Below, in pieces: positions 6,844 to 12,744 of a stretch of DNA of 12,780 nucleotides (its first letter is position 1; every line of letters starts with the position of its first letter). The notes under the pieces were generated by a model that saw nothing but the letters and a program-made list of their open reading frames with translations, searched no databases and was not told the DNA's origin. A program made the translations under genes and the position numbers. The DNA comes from Methanobacteriota archaeon (GTDB lineage Archaea > Thermoplasmatota > Thermoplasmata > RBG-16-68-12): contig VBLS01000077.1 of NCBI GenBank assembly GCA_005878635.1, positions 1-12,780 on the forward strand. The letters are read 5' to 3'.

Positions 6844-7584
6844 TCAAACCGGCCAAGGGAGCCGACGAACGACCTCGTGGTAATCCCGGTACGGCGTCGC
6901 GCAGGGCGATCCATCCGCGTAGAGCAGGACACTCCCCCCGGGGTCCGCGTTGCTGAGGGCCAAGATCGTCGACGAGACCGTCCCATATCCTGATCCGTGG
7001 ACGCAAAGGCCCACCTGACCCGAACCGGACGCGTGGGTCCGCAGGGCCCCTTGAAGGGCCTTCATGGCTTCGTCCCGATCGGCAGGGACCTTCGCGAGGA
7101 TTCCTTGCACCAATTGCACCTTCGGGTCCGTCGTGACGTTCCCGCCCTCATTCGTCAAGACGTTCAGCCCTTCGTGGCCGCGGGTCATCGAGAGCTCGCC
7201 GTCGAATCGAAAGAAACGGAGGTCCTTGCGCGACGCGACGAAGAGATTCCAGAGGTTGTATTCATGCTCGTGGACCTCTCGCTGGAGGAAGACATCGGCC
7301 CCGGCGACGCCGGATTGCCGGACCGCATCGAGGACGAGTTGTCCGCGGGACCGCGCGGTCTTCGACGTCCTCCCCCGGCGATTCGAGAGGGCGGCGACGA
7401 GCCCGGTCCCGCTCGCACCGATCCACGTGCCGCCGGCCTGGCGATCGCGGGGCGCGACCACGACCGGCGTCCCATCCCATACGAAGGGAGGATCCGAGGG
7501 GCGGCTCGACGCTTCGTCCCGATTCATCCCGACGACCAAGTCGTAGCCGGGGACCGACCGCCAGAGCCCGATGAGGGTGCACAT
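6844..7584 (-). CDS. NRDE family protein (TANGO2-like, DUF833)
   Basis: The 246-aa protein begins MCTLIGLW and has the name-giving NRDE motif at residues 21-24 (VVGMNRDEASSRPS), followed by RQAGGTWIGASGTGLVAALSNR, all classic for the NRDE/TANGO2 family. Exposed Cys2 suggests an Ntn-hydrolase-like arrangement, with the initiator Met removed so that Cys becomes the N-terminal nucleophile. That is inference from the fold family. The biochemical role is unsettled; eukaryotic TANGO2 has been linked to Golgi organisation and haem or lipid handling. The start is well supported: MCTL is invariant in the family, and an SD-like GTGAGG lies 8 bases upstream, overlapping the stop of the TPR-like gene. 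The longer frame to 7725 is shadow of that gene. Operon: TPR-like, then NRDE, then amidohydrolase, with gaps of 10 and 4 bases. Confidence 0.9.
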   Translation of the reverse strand: MCTLIGLWRSVPGYDLVVGMNRDEASSRPSDPPFVWDGTPVVVAPRDRQAGGTWIGASGTGLVAALSNRRGRTSKTARSRGQLVLDAVRQSGVAGADVFLQREVHEHEYNLWNLFVASRKDLRFFRFDGELSMTRGHEGLNVLTNEGGNVTTDPKVQLVQGILAKVPADRDEAMKALQGALRTHASGSGQVGLCVHGSGYGTVSSTILALSNADPGGSVLLYADGSPCATPYRDYHEVVRRLPWPV

Positions 7585-7592
7585 TCCGCAAT

Positions 7593-7598
7593 CCTCAC
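7593..7598 (-). promoter_or_regulatory. Ribosome binding site of the NRDE gene
   Basis: The minus strand reads GTGAGG eight bases before the ATG at 7584. The TGA within it is the stop codon of the upstream TPR-like gene, so termination and re-initiation are likely linked. It decides the start at 7584 over the longer frame, and it contrasts with the first genes of transcripts in this window, which lack such a site. Confidence 0.6.
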
Positions 7599-8206
7599 GT
7601 TTTCTGTTTGAGGTCGTACGCGCGCATCTGCGCGACGCGTGCGACGTCCGCTCGCCCCGCCTTGGCCGCGGAGTCCATGGCCTTCTCGTACGTCTCGATC
7701 GTCGAGTCTCGGAGGGCGGCATCACCGGTCGTCGAGGCCTGCTCGCTCATGGCCTCGGCGGTGTCGAACAGGTATTTCGCGGCGGTCAGATGGTCCCCCA
7801 GCGCGCGGAAGAAGAAGCCCGCGAAGAGCCCTTCGTGGGTGAGTCCCTCGGCCCCCGCGGAGAAGTTGTCCTTCAGGACGGCGGAATATTCCTTCGCCAC
7901 GGCGGGGAGGGACGCGTCCCCATGGAGATCTTGGACCGCGTTGCGGTACTCGACGAGGGCGAGATAATCGCGTTCGTCCGCCTTCATCTCCTCGTCTCGG
8001 AGGGCGCGATAGGCCTGTCCCGCCTTTCGTCGCCATCCGCCGGCGTCCTTCAGGCGGCCGAGCTTCTCGGCACATCGGGCGAGGGCCTGAAAAATCCCCA
8101 CGCGGTCGAGCGGCGATCCGGATTCCGTGAGTCGGGAATAATGCTCGAGGGCGCCGGCGAAGTCGCCGAGCGCCTCGGCCGCGATCGCCTCGGTGAGGTC
8201 GGACAT
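7595..8206 (-). CDS. TPR-like helical repeat protein, function unknown
   Basis: A 203-aa soluble, Ala/Glu/Leu-rich protein built of helix pairs. The N-terminal unit, with IAAEALGDFAGALEHYSRLTE, has the A-x8-A-x6 spacing and small/large residues of a tetratricopeptide repeat. Further helical hairpins follow at about 38-70 (IFQALARCAEKLGRLKDAGG), 130-155 (FFFRALGDHLTAAKYLFDTA) and 170-195 (IETYEKAMDSAAKAGRADVA). No signal peptide, membrane segment or catalytic motif is seen. Proteins of this kind act as protein-binding scaffolds. A TATA-like box sits 23-29 bases before the ATG, so it should be the first gene of the operon with the NRDE protein and amidohydrolase. No specific function can be claimed. 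The frame on the opposite strand is less protein-like. Confidence 0.75.
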   Translation of the reverse strand: MSDLTEAIAAEALGDFAGALEHYSRLTESGSPLDRVGIFQALARCAEKLGRLKDAGGWRRKAGQAYRALRDEEMKADERDYLALVEYRNAVQDLHGDASLPAVAKEYSAVLKDNFSAGAEGLTHEGLFAGFFFRALGDHLTAAKYLFDTAEAMSEQASTTGDAALRDSTIETYEKAMDSAAKAGRADVARVAQMRAYDLKQKT

Positions 8207-8228
8207 GCCTCGCCGAAAGTCGCTCGAA

Positions 8229-8235
8229 GGTAATC
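8229..8235 (-). promoter_or_regulatory. TATA-like box for the TPR-NRDE-amidohydrolase operon
   Basis: The minus strand reads GATTACC within the 38-base gap after queD, 23-29 bases before the ATG at 8206. The spacing fits a leaderless transcript. Confidence 0.45.
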
Positions 8236-8244
8236 AGCCTGCGC

Positions 8245-8571
8245 TCAGATTTCCGCCCACTTCCCGTGGCCTTCCCAAACGCGGACGTGCATCGCGAACT
8301 TGATTTTCTCGTGCATCCGTTTCGAGATCAGTTCGCAGATGTTCTCCACGGTCGGGTATTCGATGAACGTGTTCCAGTCCTTGTGGTCGTAGTCGGCGAG
8401 GATGGTCCGCAGCGTCTTCTTCAGGTCGGCGAAGTCGAGGAGCATGCCGCCTTTGTGGTCCCCCTCGATGAACACGTCGACCTGGTACGTGTGGCCGTGG
8501 AGGGAACCGCACCGCTCGTGGCCCGGGAGGTGGTGCGCGCAATCGATGTACTCCGTGACCCCGAGCTTCAT
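8245..8571 (-). CDS. queD: 6-carboxytetrahydropterin synthase QueD (6-pyruvoyl-tetrahydropterin synthase fold)
   Basis: Converts 7,8-dihydroneopterin triphosphate to 6-carboxy-5,6,7,8-tetrahydropterin, the second step towards preQ0, the precursor of archaeosine in archaeal tRNA and of queuosine in bacteria. The 108-aa protein carries the zinc triad H13 (CAHH), H25 and H27 (LHGHTY), and the catalytic Cys21 in ERCGSLHGH. It also has the Asp-His pair D62-H63, the PTVEN motif (73-77) and the pterin-anchoring Glu100 near the C-terminus (RVWEG). Retention of Cys21 rather than Glu favours QueD over the folate-type PTPS-III. A good TATA-like box lies 28-33 bases before the ATG, so it is probably transcribed separately from queC, which lies two genes upstream on the same strand. 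QueE, needed between these steps, is not in the window. Confidence 0.93.
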   Translation of the reverse strand: MKLGVTEYIDCAHHLPGHERCGSLHGHTYQVDVFIEGDHKGGMLLDFADLKKTLRTILADYDHKDWNTFIEYPTVENICELISKRMHEKIKFAMHVRVWEGHGKWAEI

Positions 8572-8598
8572 CGAATCCGAACCAAGAGGACCCCGGCC

Positions 8599-8604
8599 AT
8601 AAAG
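8599..8604 (-). promoter_or_regulatory. TATA-like box for queD
   Basis: The minus strand reads CTTTAT (in AAGCTTTATGGCC), 28-33 bases before the ATG at 8571, in the 48-base gap after the cupin gene. The position fits a leaderless archaeal transcript. Confidence 0.6.
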
Positions 8605-8619
8605 CTTGGCGTGTTCGCC

Positions 8620-8955
8620 TCAGAGGGGCGTCACCGTGAGGAAATGGAGCGGTTTCGTCCCTCGCTGAAGGAACTGATGCTTCTCGTTCGCCTGGACCAG
8701 CAACACGACGCCGGGGCGCAACGGGATTCGTTTCCGGTCGAGGATCGCGAGGCCGCGACCGTCCGTCACGACCAACTGGTGATCCCAGTCGTGTCGGTGC
8801 ATCGTCGAGTAGCCGCCCTTCCCGATGATCAGCTCGTGCATCGCGGTCTTCCGCGCGCCGTCCTCCCGGCCGATGAGTTGCCTCATCTTCACGTTGCGAC
8901 TGCCTTCCTCCAAGAAACGGTTGGCTGCGACCGACCGGACGGTGGTCGAGTACAT
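8620..8955 (-). CDS. Small single-domain cupin
   Basis: A 111-aa beta-barrel protein with a recognisable cupin motif 1 around MHRHDWDHQLVV (H53, H55 and H59 or Q60) and a motif 2 around RPGVVLLVQANEKHQF, with H93 as the last likely metal ligand. The usual Glu of motif 1 appears to be replaced by Gln60, so a three-His or 3-His/Gln metal site is likely. Cupins of this size include isomerases, dioxygenase-like proteins and non-enzymatic metabolite sensors. The sequence alone does not choose. It lies between queC (30 bases upstream) and queD (48 bases downstream), all on one strand. It has its own TATA-like box, so linkage with preQ0 synthesis is by position only. Confidence 0.85.
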   Translation of the reverse strand: MYSTTVRSVAANRFLEEGSRNVKMRQLIGREDGARKTAMHELIIGKGGYSTMHRHDWDHQLVVTDGRGLAILDRKRIPLRPGVVLLVQANEKHQFLQRGTKPLHFLTVTPL

Positions 8956-8982
8956 GCCGGGCGGCGGGACAATTCCTCGGGC

Positions 8983-8990
8983 CCATTAAC
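8983..8990 (-). promoter_or_regulatory. TATA-like box for the cupin, overlapping the queC stop
   Basis: The minus strand reads GTTAATGG. Its TAA is also the stop codon of queC (8986-8988). It lies 28-35 bases before the cupin ATG at 8955, which suits a leaderless or near-leaderless transcript. Confidence 0.5.
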
Positions 8991-9699
8991 CTTTTTGCGA
9001 AAGCGGACGGCCTTGCGGATCCGAGCGACCCGGGGATTGTCCCAAGGGCGCCTCGTACTCGACGGGATCCTCGATCCCGACCTGTGCGAAGGCCTCGCGG
9101 CGCTCACGGCAGGAGACGCAGATCCCACAGTGGACGGCCTTGTCCCAGTAGCAGGACCACGTGACGTCGAAGGGGACGTCCATCGCGAGGCCCATGCGGA
9201 TCACGTCCTCCTTGGACTTGCCGCTGAGCGGGACGAGGATTTTCACTGGAGACTTGTCGTACGACCAGAGGCTCAGGTGGAACACGGAGTTCAGGAAGTT
9301 GAAGAACTTCGGACTCGAGTCCGGGAAGGATTCCGGGTCGATCCCGTTGTGTCCGCCGATGATGTACTGGACCGCGTCGAGCTCGGCATAGTAGCCGGCG
9401 AGGCCGTAGAAGATCAGGTTCCTCCCGGGGATGTATCCCTCCGGCGAATCGAGCAGGTAGCGGTTTTCAAAGCCCCCTTGCCGGAGGTCGTCGACCTCTC
9501 GGAGGAAGGGGAGTTCGACGGTCCGGACGGCGTCCGCGTGGACTCGGGAGGCGAGGGTGCGGACCGCTTCGTGTTCGCGGCGCGGCCGACCGAAATAGTC
9601 GAACGTGAGGGGTCGGAGGTCCCATCCCTGCCCCTTCGCCCACCACAGGGTCACCGCCGAATCGAGGCCGCCGGACAGGAGGATGATCGCGCGTTCCAT
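8986..9699 (-). CDS. queC: 7-cyano-7-deazaguanine (preQ0) synthase QueC
   Basis: Makes preQ0 from 7-carboxy-7-deazaguanine, ammonia and ATP; in archaea preQ0 is inserted into tRNA by archaeosine TGT. The 237-aa protein has the PP-loop ATPase signature LLSGGLDS (about 7-14), the conserved YIPGRN (89-94) with the following Asn-rich helix, GGHNG and the C-terminal zinc site, C183 with C191, C194 and C197 (SCYWD, HCGICVSC). These are the expected four Cys ligands. I use the ATG at 9697-9699; a TTG directly before it would add one residue. A strong TATA-like box (ATATTTAT, 9765-9772) lies 66-73 bases before, giving a leader of about 40 bases, longer than other promoters here. The C-terminal tail after about residue 215 is polar and may be disordered. 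Confidence 0.95.
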   Translation of the reverse strand: MERAIILLSGGLDSAVTLWWAKGQGWDLRPLTFDYFGRPRREHEAVRTLASRVHADAVRTVELPFLREVDDLRQGGFENRYLLDSPEGYIPGRNLIFYGLAGYYAELDAVQYIIGGHNGIDPESFPDSSPKFFNFLNSVFHLSLWSYDKSPVKILVPLSGKSKEDVIRMGLAMDVPFDVTWSCYWDKAVHCGICVSCRERREAFAQVGIEDPVEYEAPLGQSPGRSDPQGRPLSQKG

Positions 9700-9764
9700 C
9701 AACAGGACCCGGGTGAGCCGCCGCGGAGCGTTCGCGACCGGCCCGAGGCGGACGCCGCCGAGCC

Positions 9765-9772
9765 ATAAATAT
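9765..9772 (-). promoter_or_regulatory. TATA-like box for queC
   Basis: The minus strand reads ATATTTAT, the most AT-rich box in the window. An expected start about 25 bases downstream would leave a leader of around 40 bases before the queC ATG. A second AT-rich stretch (CTTAAATT, about 9799-9806) lies just past the stop of the membrane protein and could be an alternative. Confidence 0.55.
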
Positions 9773-9808
9773 CTGTCCCAGAGTCGCGCGCCGCGGGGAA
9801 TTTAAGCT

Positions 9809-10927
9809 CTACGAGACCGGCGGTGGCGGCAGGTGGTACGGGTTCCACAGCGCCCCGAGTTCGTCCTCGATCCCCTCGATCGGCTCCCCTTGCCATGTCG
9901 CGAGCCGATCCCCGTACCGGTCCCGCAGCACCACGAGCAGATGCTTCAGGCGATGCACGATGTCCTCGGTCTGACCGGACGTCACGAGCACGGCGACGAC
10001 GAGGCCGGCCTCGTTGCACATCACGAACCGATGGTCCCCGAGGCTCACCTCGTGCACTTCTCCATCGCGCTCCGTGAAGGCCTCGCGGACGAACGAGGAG
10101 ATCGCCGAGATCATGCTCCCGACCACGTCGCGGTCTTTGTCGGTCATCAGCGATCGGGCCATGTGCTTGATCAAAAGCCCGTTCGAGCCGATGACGAAGA
10201 CCTCCTCGATCTGGGGCTCGGGCGTCTCGATGGGCGCGGGCTCGACGTCGGGGGGAGGCGGCGGAGGCTGGGGGGCCGCCGGAGCGATGCGCCTCACGGT
10301 CACGTCCGTCTTCGCGGGCATCGCCTTCCGCTGAGGTCGCAGGTGCCAGAAATCGGAGGAGGCCCATGCGAAGGCGAGGCCACAGCCGATGGGGAGGTAC
10401 CATCCGATCTGCGGACCCCACCCTTCTTCGAGGGATCCCGTGACCGTCCTCAGGTTCCCCGTGAACTCGCGGATGTTCGCGCTCACATCCTGCGCGGCGG
10501 CGCCGGGGAGGGCGAAGGCGATCGTGAAGATTGCGTAGAGGATGAGGGCCGAGGGCGCGAGGAACGCGAGGCCCGCATAGAGGCCGCGAAGTTTCTTCCA
10601 CTTCGAAATCGCGGCGGCCCCGAGGCCTCCCGCGGCCGCGATCAGCGCGAGGATCATCAGCTGCTGGAAGTCACCGAAGACCTTCGCAACGTGAGGCTGC
10701 ATTCGTCCCGGGGGAAGGCCGGCAAGCTGATCGTACGAATAGTTGCGCCACGTCGTGACGCCGGAGCTGGTGTTGACGACGATCTGGCTCGCGACGAAGG
10801 CGCTGAACGTCCACGTCTCCTGGGTCTGGGCGTCGGCTCGCTCGTATCCCCAGACGGGTTGGCCGAAGGCGACGAACGCGAGGGCGATGGCTACGCCCGC
10901 CGCGGCGAGGCCAGACCAGAACGACAT
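9809..10927 (-). CDS. Four-helix membrane protein with a cytosolic roadblock/sensor-like C-terminal domain
   Basis: A 372-aa protein of two parts. The N-terminal half has four probable membrane helices (about 5-22, 88-106, 117-141, 173-191). A loop of about 65 residues between helices 1 and 2 and a shorter one at 142-170 would face outside, if the N-terminus is cytosolic. A proline-rich linker (about 215-238, with a run of six prolines) leads to a soluble alpha/beta domain (241-350). That domain starts EEVFVIGSNGLLIKHM and has RDVVGSMISAISSFVREAF and a final amphipathic helix. Its pattern resembles roadblock/LC7- or longin-like domains seen in archaeal signalling and GTPase-associated proteins, but this is a judgement by eye. 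No kinase, transporter or protease motif is visible. It stands alone, with its own TATA-like box, next to queC and the crotonase genes. Confidence 0.75.
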   Translation of the reverse strand: MSFWSGLAAAGVAIALAFVAFGQPVWGYERADAQTQETWTFSAFVASQIVVNTSSGVTTWRNYSYDQLAGLPPGRMQPHVAKVFGDFQQLMILALIAAAGGLGAAAISKWKKLRGLYAGLAFLAPSALILYAIFTIAFALPGAAAQDVSANIREFTGNLRTVTGSLEEGWGPQIGWYLPIGCGLAFAWASSDFWHLRPQRKAMPAKTDVTVRRIAPAAPQPPPPPPDVEPAPIETPEPQIEEVFVIGSNGLLIKHMARSLMTDKDRDVVGSMISAISSFVREAFTERDGEVHEVSLGDHRFVMCNEAGLVVAVLVTSGQTEDIVHRLKHLLVVLRDRYGDRLATWQGEPIEGIEDELGALWNPYHLPPPPVS

Positions 10928-10953
10928 GGCCGCCGAAACGAGGCGGCCCTCCG

Positions 10954-10960
10954 GTTAAGA
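10954..10960 (-). promoter_or_regulatory. TATA-like box for the membrane protein
   Basis: The minus strand reads TCTTAAC in CCTCTTAACCGG, 27-33 bases before the ATG at 10927. The intervening leader is GC-rich without a Shine-Dalgarno-like sequence. Confidence 0.5.
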
Positions 10961-11018
10961 GGCCTCCCACGTGGTTATCGGCTCTGACAACGTCCAATCA
11001 ATTCTGATAGCGGCTCCC

Positions 11019-11798
11019 TCAGCGGTCGCTCCACTTCGCGTCCCGCTTCTCGAGGAATGCGCGGACCCCTTCCTCCTTGTCGGCCGAGGCCATGGCGACG
11101 GCGAAGAGCGTCTGCTCGTACCGGAGCCCCTGGTCCAGTGGAAGTCTCGCCGACGCCCGGACGGCCGCCTTCGCGAGCCGCACCGCGAGGGCGCTGTGGG
11201 AGGCGATCTTGTCCGCGATCTCGAACGTCCGGGCCTCGAGTCGCTCATGGGGGACGACCTCGTCCACGAGGCCGATCCGGAGGGCCTCGTCCGCATCGAT
11301 GCGGTCTCCTGTCAGGGTCAGCTTCATCGCCTTGCCGAGCCCGACGAGACGGGCGAGACGTTGGCTTCCGCCTCCGCCGGGGATGATCCCGATGTTGACT
11401 TCCGTCTGGCCGAGCGTCGCGCGGCTCGATGCGATGCGGATGTCGCAGGCCATGGCGAGTTCGAGGCCGCCGCCGAAGCAATAGCCGTTGACCATCGCGA
11501 CGATCGGCTTCGACAGCCGGTCGACCGCGTCATAGATCGTGCCGTGCTCGTACATGCGCCACTGCTCCATCGGAGTCCGTCCTTCGAACTCGCGAATGTC
11601 GGCTCCCGCGGTGAAGGCCTTCGATCCGGCGCCGGTGATCACGATGACGCGGGTCCCCGAGTCCCGGTCGAGTTCCTGGAGGGCCCGGACGAGCTCGGCC
11701 TTCAGCATCATCGACATCGCGTTCAGCTTGTCGGGCCGGTTCAGCGTGATGAGCGTCGTCGAATCGCGGGGCTGGACGAGGAGGGTCTCGAATTGCAT
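11019..11798 (-). CDS. Enoyl-CoA hydratase/isomerase family protein (crotonase fold), copy 1
   Basis: A full-length 259-aa crotonase. The CoA/oxyanion-hole motifs are AFTAGADIREF (61-71) and GYCFGGGLELAMACD (105-119). Both hydratase glutamates appear present: E113 in GGGLELA and E133 in GQTEVNIGIIPGGGG. This favours true enoyl-CoA hydration over isomerase or dehalogenase variants, though substrate is open. It ends EGVRAFLEKRDAKWSDR, the usual C-terminal helix. The start ATG at 11796-11798 gives the normal family N-terminus MQFETLLVQ. The frame stays open to 12551, but those upstream residues are arginine-rich shadow of copy 2. Copy 2 lies 113 bases upstream on the same strand. The two are clearly diverged paralogues rather than a fresh duplication. 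A perfect inverted repeat sits in the gap before it. Confidence 0.95.
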   Translation of the reverse strand: MQFETLLVQPRDSTTLITLNRPDKLNAMSMMLKAELVRALQELDRDSGTRVIVITGAGSKAFTAGADIREFEGRTPMEQWRMYEHGTIYDAVDRLSKPIVAMVNGYCFGGGLELAMACDIRIASSRATLGQTEVNIGIIPGGGGSQRLARLVGLGKAMKLTLTGDRIDADEALRIGLVDEVVPHERLEARTFEIADKIASHSALAVRLAKAAVRASARLPLDQGLRYEQTLFAVAMASADKEEGVRAFLEKRDAKWSDR

Positions 11799-11849
11799 CG
11801 CGGCCACCGGGCAAGGCCATGGACCGACTTGAGTCCTCGCCTCGGAGTT

Positions 11850-11865
11850 AACCTTGAATAAGGTT
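11850..11865. promoter_or_regulatory. Perfect inverted repeat in the promoter region of crotonase copy 1 (possible operator)
   Basis: AACCTT, GAAT, AAGGTT: two perfect six-base arms around four bases, in an AT-rich island between the two crotonase genes. The minus strand across it contains TTATTC and TTAAC, which are the best TATA-like candidates for copy 1, 52-67 bases before its ATG. A regulator bound here would compete with TBP. Whether this is an operator is inference. Confidence 0.45.
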
Positions 11866-11911
11866 GATCTGGCCGTCGCATGACGAATCGCGGCCCGGCC
11901 TGGTCCTCGGA

Positions 11912-12700
11912 TCACTTGCCCTGGAACTTCGGGGCTCGCTTCTCCAGGAAGGCCCGGAAGCCTTCCTTCGCATCGGCCATCGCGAACAATCGGTTCTGGA
12001 GTTCGCGCTCGAGCGCCAAGCCCTCGTAGAGCGGCATCTCCGTCCCTTCGGTGACGGACCGTTTGATGAATCCGACCGCGCGGCCGGAATGCTGCGGATA
12101 CGTCAAGGCCTTCGCGAAGGCCATCGTCTCCTCCCAGAATTTCGCCCGCGGGAAGACGCGGTTGAAGAGGCCCCATTCGAGGGCGTCCTTCGGCGTGATC
12201 ATGCGCCCGGTCGCCATGAGGTCGATTGCGCGGCTCTTGCCGACGAGGCGGGGGAGCCGCTGAGTCCCGCCAGTTCCCGGCAGGACGCCGAGGGTGACCT
12301 CTGGCAGGCCGACCCGCCACGCGCCGTCGGAGGCGACCCGGACATCCGTCGCCATCGCGATCTCGAGGCCGCCGCCGACGCAGTGTCCGTCGATCGCCGC
12401 GATGAACAGCTTCGGCGTGCTCTCCATCTTGTTCAGGATCTCCTGGCAGTCGAGGCAGAACATCGCCTTGTAGTCCGGCGTCGACGACGCGAGGAGGTTG
12501 ATGTCCGCACCGGCGGACCAGATCCCATCGAGCTTCGATGCGAGGACGCAAATGTCGACTTCGTCGTCGAATCGCACCGCATCGATCGTCCGGCTGAGAT
12601 CCTTCATGAGGTCCGCATCGTACGTGTTGGCCTTCGGTTTATTCATCCAGGCCACCGCGACGCGGTCCTTCTTCTCGAGCGAGATGTACGTCAGGTCCAT
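11912..12700 (-). CDS. Enoyl-CoA hydratase/isomerase family protein (crotonase fold), copy 2
   Basis: A 262-aa crotonase with WSAGADINLLA (61-71), GHCVGGGLEIAMATD (105-119) and GLPEVTLGVLPGTGGTQRL (131-149). Glutamates E113 and E134 match both catalytic residues of enoyl-CoA hydratase. The LPGTGGTQRLPRLVG segment resembles that of the hydratase part of multifunctional beta-oxidation proteins, but here no dehydrogenase domain is attached. The N-terminal part is more divergent (MNKPKANTYDADLM where NRP.. .NA... is usual). Cysteines cluster at 82-85 (CLDC), which is unusual for the family. I chose the ATG at 12698-12700; the TTG at 12724 would add eight residues. A TATA-like box lies 34-44 bases before. 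With copy 1 it suggests fatty- or aromatic-acyl-CoA breakdown, but no thiolase, acyl-CoA dehydrogenase or ligase is in view. Confidence 0.93.
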   Translation of the reverse strand: MDLTYISLEKKDRVAVAWMNKPKANTYDADLMKDLSRTIDAVRFDDEVDICVLASKLDGIWSAGADINLLASSTPDYKAMFCLDCQEILNKMESTPKLFIAAIDGHCVGGGLEIAMATDVRVASDGAWRVGLPEVTLGVLPGTGGTQRLPRLVGKSRAIDLMATGRMITPKDALEWGLFNRVFPRAKFWEETMAFAKALTYPQHSGRAVGFIKRSVTEGTEMPLYEGLALERELQNRLFAMADAKEGFRAFLEKRAPKFQGK

Positions 12701-12733
12701 CGCCTTCGCCTCTGTGCGTTGCAAGGGATCAGG

Positions 12734-12744
12734 CCATAATAAAC
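12734..12744 (-). promoter_or_regulatory. TATA-like box for crotonase copy 2
   Basis: The minus strand reads GTTTATTATGG, a strongly AT-rich box in GC-rich surroundings. It lies 34-44 bases before the ATG at 12700, leaving a leader of roughly ten bases. The remaining bases to the window end show no gene I can support. Confidence 0.6.

Noticed and set aside
8266..9768. 500-residue plus-strand frame across queD, cupin and queC
   Set aside because: It overlaps three genes with intact active sites on the other strand, so it is an antisense shadow.
9833..10987. 384-residue plus-strand frame opposite the membrane protein
   Set aside because: It is rich in Arg, Asp and Gly with no transmembrane or domain pattern. 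The minus frame has four clean membrane helices, an ordered domain and a TATA-like box at the right distance.
11799..12551. N-terminal extension of crotonase copy 1 to 510 residues
   Set aside because: The added part is frame-shadow of copy 2 with Arg/Gly-rich composition. The natural crotonase N-terminus starts at 11798.
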